The position numbers were made by a program, and so were the translations under genes. A stretch of 64,000 bases of DNA, taken from assembly GCF_032854445.1 (NCBI RefSeq), contig NC_088297.1:8607375-8671374 (forward strand), given 5' to 3'. Shown here in pieces: positions 1-14,099 of the stretch. Below the pieces are notes generated by a model. The model was not told where the DNA came from. It did no database searches and worked only from the letters and a program-made list of their open reading frames with translations. The stretch comes from Liolophura sinensis. Lineage: Eukaryota; Mollusca; Polyplacophora; Chitonida; Chitonidae. Position 1 is the stretch's first letter. Each line of letters begins with the position of its first letter.

Positions 1-132
1 CAACCTACGAATGGTCGTGCGTTTCACCCAGTCTCTGCCCGGTTTCCTCCCACCATAATGCTGGCCACCGTCGTATAAGTGAAATATTCTCGAGTACGGC
101 GTAAAACGCCAAATAAATAAAATAAATAAATA
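1..132 (+). mobile_element. tRNA-derived SINE (family 1), 3' part
   Basis: Body and tail of family 1: CAACCT(G)CGGATGGTCGTG-like start, GGTTTCCTCCCACCATAATG, GTGAAATATTC, GTACGGCGTAAAAC and an AAATAAATAAAT tail. The tRNA-like head lies outside the window. Confidence 0.9.
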
Positions 133-316
133 TACATGATAATTTATACATGTATTATATAATAATAATAATGATAATAATAATAATAGTAACGGGGCTG
201 CCCCTTTTAGTCCATGTCATTTTCTTAGCGCATAATTAGGGCAATCTTAATCGCTTTTCGGTAAAGATGATTTTGAGCTTTTCGTTGTTGTCCTTTGTGT
301 AGTATAAACGAAGAAT

Positions 317-480
317 GTTTATTTATTTATTTATTTGATTGGTGTTTTACGCTGTACTCAAGAATATTTCACTCATACGACTACGTTCAGTATTATGGTA
401 TGAGGAAACCAGACAGAGCTCGGGGGAATTACACGACCATCCGCAGGTTGCTGCAGACATTCCCACGTGCGGTGAACCAA
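317..480 (-). mobile_element. SINE family 1, 3' part
   Basis: Reverse orientation: a TTTATTTATTTATTTGATTG tail followed by the body up to CCCACGTGCGG. Diverged, head missing. Confidence 0.85.
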
Positions 481-2497
481 ATATATGGTCTTCTACGAAT
501 GTGCAGATATCAGAAAACATCGGGAAACTTTTGACTTAAGACGGTTTCGAATTGGTTACTTTTGGTAAATGTGTCTCTGCTTTGCGCTCAGCTCAAACAG
601 TTCACGAGGTTAGAATAAACACCGCCCAGTATACAGACCTACAAGACGGAGGGTGTCGTGTCTGGGATAAATTCCAAATATCCAATTCTGACTTAAGAAT
701 ACAAGAAACGCTTGGTTTGAATTTCTTAATACGGAGTATATGATGTGGATTAACATACGGAAGTACAAAAAAAGCATCTCAGTTGTCTTCTTCGGGAGTA
801 AAAATGGCTTTAAACTATAGTTTTTCTAAGGCTCGCAGCAGTCAGTCTAGAAATTAAGTATCCTGCTCTACTGACTTCAACTGTGACAGCCGTCAAAATA
901 CCTTTGCTGGATGGTGAAACCGAGTTGGGGGCTCTAAGCTGGTCACGTGTTGCAAGTATGTTCATCGATTACTTCAATAATGCATGAGGGAAAATATGCA
1001 TAAAATATGAGGGGATATGAGTGAACTCTAGTGGTTATAAACAAACATACAAAAAAAAATTTTGTCTTTTTTCTTCATTTTCCTTTAAGGCACATTACAT
1101 ACACCCTAAGGATTCCTTCGTCGCCATATGACTGAAAAATTTTTGAGTACGACCTTAAACACCAAGCACTCATTTTCCTTTAAGCCATACTCTTTGCTTT
1201 ATATTATCTTTTCATGTATTCTATGTGTCAAAATATAAAACCTCGTCGCAATGCTTAGTACTTGGTACTTGAACTTTAAACATTTACACATTTGTCATCA
1301 GATAACATTCATGTGGTGGTCGAAATTTTAGTTTTCAAGGTTAAAAAAAAACAAAAACCACTACAGTAATATTTCATATTTTAACTTCAGCCAGAAACGG
1401 CTTTATGGAATCGGTCCCAAGTGTCTTCTGCTTAGCGTTCCATTGAGGCACCATTGCAAATATGTCATCCTGAGGCTTGTACACGTTTGTACACTGTAGA
1501 ATTGGTCTGCCCGACCGAAGGCTTGTGTGTTAATGTCTGTAGCTGATTCGCCTGCAGTCATCTCACGTCAAACCCGCATCACTAACCCCTAGAACAAAAA
1601 GGGAAGGTGCTTTCCAGAACCTTCTTACTGCTCTGCAGGGGGAATACCAAACAGCAATACTGGTTATTTTTATCCAACTCTTGTCCCAATTCATCTTTGT
1701 GGCCTACATACACAGACTGGAGAAGTCATGCGTGCAACCGCGGTTACCTATGCTTACGTAAATCCGTGGGCGAGTTAACACCGGCTTTATCTTCATGGGT
1801 CCCTGGACAGCGTGGGCTCAGATTGTATGCAGATATATGGGTGTACTTAGGCAGAGTGCGTGCATTCAAAAATAACCACACGGGGGATTACGTCATGGTA
1901 TAAGCGCGCATGCCCTGCAGTATGCCGCCGAGTGGATCTCTCCACAGGTTTATTGCATTTCAGGCTGCGGCTCACCTAGTCACAATTCTTGCACATATAA
2001 CCTCCTATGATCTCTATTGCATTTACGCCAGTGGGTAGATCCTCTTTTTCGACAGAACTCACCAACTCCAGTCATTTCAGATAAGATATCAGAACGACCA
2101 CCTTTTACTACAAGTTTGCCACACGGTCTTGTTGTAGCTTACTATAAGCAGCATTTACAGTTATAGTTTATAGATATACGGCATATTATTACTCCTGCCA
2201 TGTATATACTGTACGGTTTTCACAACGCGTTTTTCCATGCACATAGAACCACGGATACATGGGTTTGGGGCCATGTAGAATTCATGTACATTTAGTTGCT
2301 CTCACGGTACTCTAAACAGTCACAAACCCCAATAGCTGTGTAAACCATGCGCATGTACCAAGAGCTATTTGCCATCAGTGTTGTACAATACAAACATCTT
2401 CTTCACAAGTAAGCTTTGTTGCATGGCTCAGACTTTGTTTCTTTCTTTACCCGTTAGACGGATAAGGTTGTGTCTTAGTGTGAATATTTATACTCGG
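481..2497. other. No gene recognised
   Basis: AT-rich unique sequence apart from the family 2 SINE fragment at 1088-1172 and a MITE half-end near 1385-1425. The open frame 1607-1903 (98 residues) has no recognisable domain and no splice support. Confidence 0.5.
1088..1172 (+). mobile_element. SINE family 2, 3' fragment
   Basis: GGCACATTACATACACCCTA through AAGGATTCCTTCGTCGCCAT to TTAAACACCAAGCACTCA matches the 3' end of the complete element at 28378-28730 in the opposite orientation. Confidence 0.75.
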
Positions 2498-2925
2498 TTA
2501 TTTATTTATTTGATTCGTGTTTTACGCCGTACTCAAGAATATTTCATTTATATTCGACGGCGGCCAGCATTATGCTGAAAGGAATCTGGCCGGGAGAAAA
2601 CCACGACTACCCGCAGGTTACAGCAGACATTCCCACGTACTGCTGGAGGGGCCTCCGTGGCTCAGTTGGTTAGCGGGCTAGTGCAGCGTAATAACCCAGG
2701 AATCTGCTGGCTTCCTCTCCGGCCGTACGTGGGAAGATCTGACAGCAACCTGCGGATGGTCTTGGGTTTTCACCGGGCTCTGCCTGGTTTCCACCCACCA
2801 TAATGCTGACCGCCGGACGTACTGCGGTAGAGAAAGCCAGCTTTAGCTGGAATTGAACTCACAGCGAGCGCATTAGTTCCCGGATTATTGCGCCGCGCTG
2901 GCACGCTTACCACCTCGGCCATGTG
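2498..2925 (-). mobile_element. SINE family 1, interrupted by a plus-strand SINE
   Basis: Tail and body in reverse orientation (2498-2640), then a plus-strand copy with head GGGGCCTCCGTGGCTCAGTT (2647-2820), then the reversed head of the first SINE (2825-2925). This is a SINE-in-SINE nest. Open frames here are SINE-derived. Confidence 0.8.
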
Positions 2926-5900
2926 AATAAACGAATGGATACAAGGAATCAATTGCGGCTAAAATGGCGCCATTATATTACCTTCTGTGGTGTGTTACAC
3001 GATTTATCATTGTACTGATTATCAAAATAACATCATTGTAAACAATGTTTCATTGTTCTGAATTTTTGCCTTGTTTTGTCTTATAATGTTTCCTGCATAT
3101 TTGTTTTTACTGTTGCGTCATTTACAGGCGTTGAATTTATACGCATATCATGTGTGTAAGTTTACCAATCATACAGTCAAAGCATACATGCGCAGTACCG
3201 ATATACAAACAATGGTGCAACGTTATGTCATGATGTCTCTATATACCAAATGTTCACGTACACGTGTCTCTTAGGCTTTGTTGGTCACGTATCGCTTACT
3301 ACTACGTATGATGACTGATTCGTGCCATTTTTATTGTTCTTATTATCGCCGCAAAGATAACTGAGCATTCGAAAGAAACACTACAATGAGAAAAAATACA
3401 AAAAGCGATACCGACAGAAATAAGAAATACATCATTTCGCCTCTAAAACAACAAATACAATATGCAGGAGCCTCACCGCGAGGGAAAGGGTTGGTTGCCA
3501 CAGAAATAAGTCAAAAGAGGACACAAGCTACAACAATATGTATGTATTTAAATGTTTAGAATTGCTTGAACGAGACTAATTTTATACCGAAGAGAGCCGA
3601 AGAATCGTTTTCTTTTTTTTTCAAGTTGCTCTTTAAACCTCTTTTTTGATTCAGTGCTTCGTCTTTACTGTATTTGTGAAACGTTGTATTTTCCTCGTAT
3701 TCATACGGAATATATGTATTTTGGAACATTTTAAAGACTTATAAATGGATCCAATCGTCAGGAATGGAACAAATCGATCGAACCTCAGTTCGAAGTCAAA
3801 GCTGTTTCTGGAATCTGTCTCATGCATAGCAATGGAAGCCGGATAAGGTCATCATAACATCGCTTCGTGCCAACGCCTCGTGTTATCGTACCACCGTACC
3901 ATCGCTTCGCATCATCGTACCATCACTTCGTGCCATCGATGGACGATGGGACGCTGGTGCGATGGTAGCATTAACCACCTTCCATACATAGGAAACACAG
4001 AGTCACAGAGGGTGCAGATTGGGGATACTGATACATCTAACGACAATATATACACTAATAAATCCAATTCGTACTGTTTCTTTTAGCTTAGCTATGTATA
4101 TTCCGTTATTTGAATCATGACATTTTACCGTTCCAAATCGCATGCTACCCTATAGATTGTCTCTGGTCGGATACACAGGCATTGATCTCTTGGCATTTTG
4201 TTCAGCGCAGGACTACATTTTTAGATGATGAGCGTGTTATATTGATACATGAAAATATGGGTCACGCACCTTATAACTGTTTTAGTGTTGTCATGCTAGC
4301 ATTCAATCGGTCTGCGCGCCTACACATAATATGTGGGCACGGCTGGTGATGATGCAATCTACAAGCAAGTCCAGTATACAGCGTACGTGATATGATTCAC
4401 GATATGACTTGAGAATCGCCTCTTTCCGAGAAGTGTACATATTTCTAAGCGGACAATCGCATGACATAAGATATGCATGACATACGATTACAAAGGTATA
4501 AATGGAACTGTGGACTAGAGCTTTAAAACTAATATATCAATGTATACATTCATTACAAGCGCCGTGGAACTGTAATGTATGCAGCTCTGAGCAACGTAAT
4601 ATTAGCTCGGTTCATACAGTTCGAAGGTGTGTTAGGCTGTTAATTATAGGCTATTCACAGTCTGTTGTGATTTCACAGCTGCTCTGCACCAGTCATCAGC
4701 GCACTCATTGGTCACGTGACGAGAGTACTGGAGGTAAAAACAAAGCCAGGTGAAATAGGTATCGATGGAGATTTTAACATAAAACATAAAAGAATTTGGC
4801 TTTTATGTCAGAGATTCTTTTTGGTTAAGTAATCAGGTTGTATCTAGCTCTCAGATATGATAGTTTCAATGACCTGCAGTAGATTAAACTTTACGAATCG
4901 GCAAAGATGAATATTTGGTCCATTTCGCTCAGTGTTATTATCACCGCCTACTCATTGCGAGGAACCCGGATGCTCGAAACTATAAATATGCCACGTGCAT
5001 ATATTTTGTTGTGCAGTATTCTAATGTCTCGCTGTGTTACGCTGTGATTTAATACTGCTGATAAATTATTTTGAACTGCATCATTGACAATTTTATACAT
5101 AGGGTTGAATAATGTCTCACTACATATCCATGTATCACTGGACAGTGCCTTCATGTATTTTTGTACCTGGCGGTTATACTGTTCCGCATTGTTCGTGCAC
5201 GGGGAATTTGTGCATATAATAGTTAAACCGCACTGGTGTGGTTGTTTGCACAGTCTAACCAACGTTCGATGAAGACAGCTTGACCATAGCGAGCATATAT
5301 GTTGGTCAAATGGGGAAAATTTCGTCAGCAATTTTCCAAAGTTTGTTGCTTTACACCGGACACACCGGTTTCCGATTAACAACCGCCCCCCCCCCCCCCC
5401 CCCCCCAACCTCCAAACACACACACAAAAAAACGAGGCTTGCCATCGTGCATATAAGTGGAAAGTTATGTAGTACGCCCTTAAAACAAATACATGTACAA
5501 TAAGGAAAGAAGTAAATAAATATGGAAAGAAACAAACAACAGTTATAGCATGAAAATTATACATAGTATTGACATATTATACTTCATTAATTACATATAC
5601 TCCACTGTATGATATAGAAGCACAACCCCACAAGAATGTTGTATATGCTGTGCATATAGGCCTACAGGTCCACAGAGAGACTCTAAAATATCTTAAACTA
5701 AGACATCATCGTTGGATATCTAGATGTTCTGATAAAATCTTTATTTGGATTTAAAGATCCAAAAGAAGTATTTGGGGCTTTTGTACTTCTACAATACAAT
5801 ACGCCCATACATGAGATCACGGAATGTTTTTGTCATTCAGGAGTGACAATGATGTCCTCAATGAAAACAAAACCCATAGTGCCCGTTATAGTTACGCAAA

Positions 5901-6450
5901 ACCGAAAGTGAAACTGCAAAAAAATACCTGTGTATTTAGCTGTGTGTCGGACGCTCAAATGATGTAATAGTCAGTAAGACTGGATTCGATCAGGATTCGA
6001 TCAATATTTGATCTGGCTACCCTGGGCGACATGAATAATGATATATGGCTTGAGAGGATAAAGTATTTACGGACACATACACTTGAACAGATGTTTGTTC
6101 AAGAGCTTGATCGGTTTAGCTGGAAATAAAAGCTTATAGCTCCATGTGTAGGCCCTATGTTAAATATCTCATCACGACTTTCTTTTGGACGAAGGAACAC
6201 CGTGGGTTGGTGTAGTACCAACCACTTGTGACAAACTTGGTGTGTGCGCACTGGATGTACAATACGTATAGCCTTCGAAAAAGGCGATGTGGTGATCGGA
6301 TCTCTAACTCAGGCAATGGGTAAAAGTTGTATTAAACATATATAATGCAAAATATACGATTATAAAGATGTTTATATAGTGATGTATATGTTTACTATAT
6401 ATACTATACTAGACTATACTGTATTCTACAATACAATACAATAAAATACT
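2926..6450. other. No gene recognised
   Basis: Mostly unique AT-rich DNA. The longest frame, minus 4948-5535 (195 residues), runs through a poly-C tract (Gly run), has no recognisable domain or repeat of hydrophobic or charged pattern, and is probably chance. Confidence 0.45.
3865..3965. repeat. Degenerate CATCG/CCATCG short repeats
   Basis: Repeated ATCGCTTCG, ATCGTACCA and ACTTCGTGCC blocks, ending in the inverted CATCGATGGACGATGG. Simple repeat without coding signs. Confidence 0.6.
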
Positions 6451-6454
6451 GTAC

Positions 6455-6535
6455 TATACCATACCATACCATACCATACCATACCATACTCTTCTCTACT
6501 CTACTCTACTCTACTCTACTCTACTATACTACATT
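6455..6535. repeat. Pentanucleotide microsatellites (CCATA)n and (CTCTA)n
   Basis: About six CCATA units (6458-6487) followed by about seven CTCTA units (6493-6527). Flanking sequence to 6600 is rich in related TACTATA motifs, suggesting a decayed longer array. Confidence 0.9.
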
Positions 6536-6658
6536 ATATATACCATACTATACTGTACTATACTATACTACGTTATATATACTCTACTACATATACTAAT
6601 TAATCGAACCTCACCATATTATTTAAACAAAATACCATTAAACATATATACATGGATA

Positions 6659-6662
<4 letters not shown>

Positions 6663-6736
<74 letters not shown>
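6663..6736. repeat. (TA)n microsatellite, about 37 units
   Basis: Uninterrupted TA dinucleotides of about 74 bp. Confidence 0.97.
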
Positions 6737-6739
<3 letters not shown>

Positions 6740-7414
6740 AGATTCTGTACCTGTACCTCCTTATACTACATACAGCAAGCTGTAGGGACCATCTTATTCA
6801 AGGTTGCCATATGTAGCCGCCCTGTTTTTGCAGAGTTGTTCAAATTACTATGAGAACATATGTGAGAATATATGAGAACATATATGTATGGGTTCACATA
6901 TAACTAATCTGCTGAACAGTTAGTGATGTATTACCAGGACCAAGCTCTTTCCAATCTTATATCTGTGCAAGATGTGTGCAATACCATATCATACTAGCAA
7001 TCAAGTATATTCGACCAATCATCTTTATAAACCCTGTTATGTCAAGCAAATCATACATGTAAGCCTATGTAAAAAAAAACTGATCATAGGCTTGTATGGG
7101 GCTATGTGATTCTAAACCTTATTCATAGAAAAGACAGGCTATTTCCCTTGCTGAAGATTGTCAGAGAGGGTGAAGGTTATTTGTGTTCGGTATGCGTGTG
7201 TGTGTGGAGTGGTGGGGGGAGGGGGTAAGTTGTTTTGACTTTTGAAAGAGCTAATTAAACAACACCTTGTAGAAACGTGAATGCCAGTTTGCGTGAAGGT
7301 TGTTCAGTTAAAGGTATCATGACATTTATATATTTCTCATTGTTTTGACTCAAAATATATTTTTAAAATATGTACTTTACTTTTTCATGAAAAACAATGG
7401 AATAACATTTCCGG

Positions 7415-8770
7415 TTGGGTAAAAATTACGCTTCCGGTCCATATTATATCCGCTATGGTGAACATAAAGATGTTTTATTTTCTCGTGATAATATTACCAT
7501 GGAAACGGTACATTTAGCCACATGTACCCGTATGTAAGCAGATGTTCACGCAACACCATGTAGCCCAAGAGTATATTTACTACAGTATTCATCCAATTCT
7601 GGGTACAAAATGAAGTTCCACAGAGCTGCATCTAGGTACGGCTGCACTCATATCAGACTGTGTCCCTGTTTACACGTACAAACACATATACTGCCTACAG
7701 ATAAACAGGTGGCTCGTTTGCCAACATTAGGAATCGAAACTGTATTACGAACTGAAAAATTGGGTTATGGTTTTGTTTACATTTTGGTACAAACAAAACA
7801 CGATGATGCAATCACCCGAAATTTTCTAGCCACATGAATATGCGTGAACCGGTATCAATATCCGGTCTCCCTGCGCCCGGCCTGTGAGAAAACGGCGTTA
7901 TATATACTATATACCTGTATATTCTTTACAGGTTCGTTGCATAGAGGCCACTATTTTAACCCATATTCAAGCACATGCCTGTGGAAATGATCTTTCAAAC
8001 ACAGAACACATCATCTAATCAGAGTTGTTTTACTGTCACATTTTTTTCTTTATTACTATTCCCCCCCCCCCCAACCCCCACCAACCAACACAACCAAGTT
8101 GTTGCAGGTCATATGTGCTACGTAAGCTACAATTATGTACTTGTATGTTTACCCAAGAAATCTCACAATCACCTTGATAACAGTTCACTGTATCAAATTG
8201 TAAATGAGGAGTGGTTCTATTAGCCCAGTGTGGCACACAATTTGTCCGAGAACTTATAATAAAAATTTTATCGTGCGAGTAAGCAACATGTACATGCACC
8301 ACTCCTGTGTTAATCAACTGAAGGCGAATGTCAATCAAACCCAATGAAGGAGTATGAGTTTCTAATTTATCTACTGTGACACAAACACAAAAATGTCATC
8401 AATTGCCATTGTATGTTCTCTTCTCTTCCAATGAGTTAAGCTGTCATGGTAGGTTTTCTTGTTTCACACTATTTCGAAAACAAAAGTGATAATTTATGTG
8501 ATAAGTTTTTCTGCCTGGGTAAAAATTCAGATTTCAATCCATGTCATATCTCTCCTCATCTTATACTGTTTTACAGTAAACGAAAAGATGGTAATTTAGA
8601 TGAGAGCCCCCCCCCTCCCCCCCACACACACCTACAAAAAACACATACACAAAAAACACACACACACACACACAACGAATGAACGAAGGAATACATCCGC
8701 CTGGGTAAACTTAAGTTTCCAGTCCACATGATATATTTATCCTGCTACCATAGGTTAACATGTTATATAC
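7415..8770. repeat. Three diverged copies of a roughly 70-bp motif
   Basis: TGGGTAAAAATTACGCTTCC (7418), TGGGTAAAAATTCAGATTTC (8517) and TGGGTAAACTTAAGTTTCC (8703) are each followed by a TCCA-x-AT-x-ATAT segment, and the first two by an AAAGATG near 50-70 bp downstream. Spacing is irregular, so this is an interspersed repeat of unknown type. A C tract (8061) and CA repeat (8622-8673) lie between. Confidence 0.5.
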
Positions 8771-9157
8771 CGTACTATAAAATGTTCCCCGTGAAACAAT
8801 GTACACTATTTGAGGAGTTTTACTTTAGGAAAAAGAGGGCTTACCAGATTTGACCTAATAATACAATGCACTTGTAAGTACAGGTGCACCCACACCATTA
8901 TATTGATTGCTATATAAACACGCCGTGGGCGCCAAAACGGGAGTCAGCTTTGGCTACGTCTGGGAATTGAACCCGAAATACTAAGTACATGTAACACCAG
9001 GTCACGCTTTTGTCAATATTAATACGGTGATGAAATAGTCAGAAAGTTTCTAGCCACATGTACCTGTATATGACATCCGATCTGTCAACTGTCCGCGTGT
9101 GGCGGGTCGCAATTCACGATGTATATGGCCCATGGGTCAATTTCTTACAACGCTTAA

Positions 9158-9365
9158 ATTTATTTATTTATTTATTTATTTATTTGGTGTTTTACGCCGT
9201 ACTCAAGACTACTTCACCTATTCGACGACGGCCAGCATTGTGCTGGGAGGACACCTGGTTACAGCATTTAAATGTATACACTCAAAACGAAATTTCAAAC
9301 TTTATTGAAATGTTCATTTGCTGGCTGATTCAGAGAATCTAGTAGCTACAATTATTACTAGCTTA
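9158..9365 (-). mobile_element. Truncated SINE family 1 fused to a shared non-SINE segment
   Basis: The SINE tail and body end at about 9254 and continue into ACAGCATTTAAATGTATACA and GAAATGTTCATTTGCTGGCT. The same fusion occurs at 15674-15890. Confidence 0.8.
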
Positions 9366-10740
9366 CATATTAACCTTTCAAAAACTGGATTTCGATTCCA
9401 GCGAGAAAAGTTGTTGACTGAGAATAATGATAAACAATAAATTATTTCTTGCGAACATTGCGTTACCAGAAAACCCCATACTCATATTTGTTTTCTCCTA
9501 TATATACACACACATATTTACAATCTGACATACGTGCACAGACTTATTCTCCGAAAACAGGTAGGCTATATAACAAATACTCTTATACAAGATATCGAGC
9601 CCTTGAGAAAGTAGTTCCGTCTACAGGTTCCGGTGACCACCGGTTCCTACAGTGATGATGAAATCAACAACACGCCACTCAGCCGGATCCTACTGCATGT
9701 ACAGTCCCACTTCATATGTAGTATAGGCCTACGCCTTAAGGTGAGCCGATTATATATATATAGGCCGGGAGGGGGTCGGTCACCTAGATAAGGCATCGGA
9801 CCATGTTGTCAAAGTGTTGACTCAAATCGGATTTTTTTCTATTCGGTCAATGGAAACGTTCGAACACTCGGGCTGCGGGTTCGTCTGGAACATTCGGCAC
9901 ATCTCGGATGTGTAAGTCACTGTCCTGAACATTAACGACGGACACATACAGTGTTATATCATGTACTAATAATGACGCACGCAAAATCCTTGATTGTACA
10001 TTTCCTCGAGACGAGATGACCTAGATAAGCTGACGTAGGCCCAGAATTCGGCCATCAGGACAAAAGGCCGATTCTGTTTACGTCCTGGTCTTTTGCGTAG
10101 GCCTGTGCAGTCTTGCAGTTATATAGACGTAGTAAGGCCTACTATGTCTTAGTTAGGCTCTCCCTCTCCCCATTCGGCCTTAACAGCAACGTGGTAAACA
10201 TCGATTATAGCCCGCCCGCTCGATATCTTTTTTTTCATTCAGCACTCTATATATGACAAAGCTCAAAGGAAAATCACCCAGCTCCTTCGAGGTCGCCATT
10301 CACCTTAATTCGACCTTGCACTTATGCATTCCAAATAATTTTCCAATTTATTTGTTTGCTTCAAACAACCCCTAACGCGATTCTGAAAAAAATTCTCAGT
10401 TATAAAGAAGCCCAAAATTTGCCCAAAAATATATTCCCTGGCAATTGCCCTCTCCTGAAATCGAAGGACACAAACAACTCCATTAGAGCGCAGTTTGAGT
10501 CAATGTCATCTGGCCACCCTGTCTTATATTTCACCCTTGTCAATGTGTACGAAGTTGCACTCCCGCAGACCACATGTAGAATTACGGTCTTGCACTAATT
10601 TCTATTAGCTATCGAATTTTTTTGATTGTGTTATTTGAAAAGTAAATTCTTTCAACATTTTGTAATTTAGACATAACTATATGCGTGGGAAGTGCAGTTA
10701 CCAAGTCAGTTGTACATGTGTATAGTTTAAGACTATATAC
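9366..10740. other. No gene recognised
   Basis: Unique sequence with a CpG-richer part near 9770-10150. No open frame with family resemblance or matched splice sites was found. 10986-11965 is likewise without recognisable content. Confidence 0.45.
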
Positions 10741-10985
10741 AGGGGCCTCCGTGGCCCAGCGGCACAATGACCCAGAAGCTCTCACCAATGCGGTAGCTGT
10801 GAGTTCAAGTCCTGGTTATGCCGGCTTTCTCTCCGGTCGTAGGTGAGAAGGTCTTCCTGCAACCTGTGGATGATGGTTGGCTCCCCCGGGATCTGTCCGG
10901 TTTCCTCCCACCATAATGCCGTCGTTTAAGTGAAATATTCTTGAGTACGGCGTAAAGCACCAAACAAATAAACACAAATAAAACA
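10741..10985 (+). mobile_element. SINE family 1, near full length
   Basis: Head GGGGCCTCCGTGGCCCAGCG with a deletion in the A-box region, B-box-like GAGTTCAAGTCC, body and an AAACAAATAAACAC tail. Confidence 0.88.
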
Positions 10986-11965
10986 AATATACACGCCATA
11001 AGGACCTCGCTGGACAAGCCGTTTATGGCGTCACACTTTAGCGTATGACAGGCCATGATTGGCCAAAGGATATTGCCTTTTCCAATTTAGCAATACCTCT
11101 ATCTCCTGCAAAAGAAGTAAATAAATCGTGTATATGTACATGGTCAGACATTATACCCTGCCAGGCAATATACATACACCTGAAAAACAATTTTTTAACA
11201 CAAGCAAAACATGCGCATACATCACGGAAACATTCATTTAAATACACTTCGCCATAGCTAACCATTGGTTACACACATACAAATCAAGAATTACAAATTT
11301 GTCCAAAAAAATCAGTCCAACTTCGACATGGTGTTCACAAAACGACAACTTTGACGAATTTTGAATGTCTGGAGAAAAGGACAATCTTGCTGAAGCTAAC
11401 TGAGGCTATTTGACAACCGCCTACATGTGACCATTTGTCAACTCTCACTCTGTCTCTGTCGCTACTCTGGCTTTGCTTTTTCATTATACATGATTTGAAG
11501 CAATCATCACCAAATTAGCATGCCTTTAATTAGGCCACGAAAGCATTTATTTTTTCAATTGAGGGACAAGAAAGGCGACATAAATTTGCCCGTGCAGGTC
11601 CAATTAGAATAGGAAGGACGTCTATACACGGCCATTATGTAAACCGATATAAACTCCGTTTACTTAAGCCTTGATATGTTATTTGAATAAATGACCTCAT
11701 ATGTATGACGTGAATGATCCCTGCCTGGAGAGTGATGTCTGGTGATGATTAACACTTTGATATTGATGTCTTCTGCATAGAGATTTTTCTGTGAGAATAC
11801 ATGTTCTCAGAATGGTGATGTTTTTCTGAAATACACCTAAACTATTCAAAGTAAACAAGTCAAAAACAACGTGAGAATGCATCTTACAACAACATAAATG
11901 TTCAGATTTACCGCAATATTTTTATCTTGACACAGTGGAGTGAAGATTTTGAATTTAGATTTAGG

Positions 11966-13978
11966 CATTGTAAATATGCACATTATTTTGGGCAGGTCGG
12001 ACGTCCATAGACATAATAAATATGTACATTATTTTGGTCGGGTCGAACGTCCATAGACATTATAAATATGTACATTATTTTGGGCGGGTAGAACGTCCAT
12101 AGACATTCTAAATATGTACATTATTTTGGGCGGGTAGAACGTCCATAGACATTATAAATATATACATTATTTTGAGCGGGTAGAGCGTCCATAGACATTA
12201 GAAATATGTACATTATTTTGGGCAGGTCGGACGTCCATAGACATAATAAATATGTACATTATTTTGGTCGGGTCGAACGTCCATAGACATTATAAATATG
12301 TACATTATTTTGGGCGGGTAGAACGTCCATAGACATTCTAAATATGTACATTATTTTGGTCGGGTAGAACGTCCATAGACATTATAAATATGTACATTAT
12401 TTTGGGCGGGTAGAACGTCCATAGACATTCTAAATATGTACATTATTTTGGGCAGGTCGGACGTCCATAGACATAATAAATATGTACATTATTTTGGTCG
12501 GGTCGAACGTCCATAGACATTATAAATATGTACATTATTTTGGGCGGGTAGAACGTCCATAGACATTCTAAATATGTACATTATTTTGGGCGGGTAGAGC
12601 GTCCATAGACATTAGAAATATGTACATTATTTTGGGCGGGTCGGATATCCACAGACATTATAAATATGTACATTATTTTGGGCGGGTAGAACGTCCATAG
12701 ACATTATAAATATGTACATTATTTTGGTCGGGTAGAACGTCCATAGACATTATAAATATGTACATTATTTTGGTCGGGAAGAACGTCCATAGACATAATA
12801 AATATGTACATTATTTTGGTCGGGTAGAACGTCCATAGACATTCTAAATATGTACATTATTTTGGTCGGGTCGAACGTCCATAGACATTATAAATATTTA
12901 CATTATTTTGGGCGGGTAGAACGTCCATAGACATTCTAAATATATACATTATTTTGGGCGGGTAGAGCGTCCATAGACATTAGAAATATGTACATTATTT
13001 TGGGCGGGTCGGATATCCACAGACATTATAAATATGTACATTATTTTGGTCGGGTAGAACGTCCATAGACATTCTAAATATGTACATTATTATGGTCGGG
13101 TCGAACGTCCACAGACATTATAAATATTTACATTATTTTGGTCGGGAAGAACGTCCATAGACATTATGAATATTTACATTATTTTGGGCAGGTCGGACGT
13201 CCATAGACATTCTAAATATGTACATTATTATGGTCGGGTAGAACGTCCATAGACATTATAAATATGTACATTATTTTGGTCGGGTAGAACGTCCATAGAC
13301 ATTCTAAATATGTACATTATTTTGGTCGGGTAGAACGTCCATAGACATTCTAAATATGTACATTATTATGGTCGGGTAGAACGTCCATAGACATTATAAA
13401 TATGTACATTATTTTGGGCGGGTAGAACGTCCATAGACATTCTAAATATGTACATTATTTTGGGCGGGTAGAACGTTTATGGACATTATAAATATGTACA
13501 TTATTTTGGGCGGGTCGGACGTTCATAGACATTATAAATATGCACATTATTTTGGGAGGGTCGGACGTCCATAGACATTATAAATATGTACATTATTTTG
13601 GGAGGGTCGAACGTTCTTAGACATTCTAAATATTTACATTATTTTGGGCGGGTAGAGCGTCCATAGACATTATAAATATGTACATTATTTTGGGAGGGTC
13701 GGACGTCCATAGACATTATAAATATGTACATTATTTTGGTCGGGTAGAACGTCCATAGACATTATAAATATGTACATTATTTTGGTCGGGAAGAACGTCC
13801 ATAGACATTCTAAATATGTACATTATTTTGGGCGGGTAGAACGTCCATAGACATTATAAATATGCACATTATTTTGGTCGGGAAGAACGTCCATAGACAT
13901 TATAAATATGTACATTATTTTGGGAGGGTCGGACGTCCATAGGCATTCTAAATATGTACATTATTTTGGGCGGGTCTG
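11966..13978. repeat. 46-bp satellite array, about 44 copies
   Basis: The monomer contains AAATATGTACATTATTTTGG, then a variable GGGCGGGTAGAACGTCC-type box and ATAGACATT. Phase is kept at 46 bp for about 2 kb. Variants differ in the G-rich box (GGGCGGGTA, GGTCGGGTA, GGGCAGGTCGG, GGGAGGGTCGG). A five-monomer higher-order period of 230 bp is seen early in the array (GGCAGGTCGG at 11991, 12221 and 12451). No spacers are present, so it is not CRISPR-like. Confidence 0.95.
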
Positions 13979-14099
13979 AAGTCCACTTTGTACAAACAAT
14001 TTTGTCAACTATCGTTTCAACTGTAAGTTTCGGTCAAACTTGTACACTTCTCACAATGCAAGTGCCAACGATTACCCAGGTTTCACCAACTGCAACTTT

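Noticed and set aside
1607-1903. 98-residue frame with a hydrophobic start
   Set aside because: Looks signal-peptide-like at first, but there is no domain, repeat or splice support, and the composition matches the surrounding non-coding DNA.
4948-5535. 195-residue minus-strand frame
   Set aside because: Crosses a poly-C tract giving a Gly run. No domain, no splice support and no family resemblance.
11966-13978. CRISPR-like array
   Set aside because: The 46-bp units are contiguous with no unique spacers, and the context is eukaryotic.
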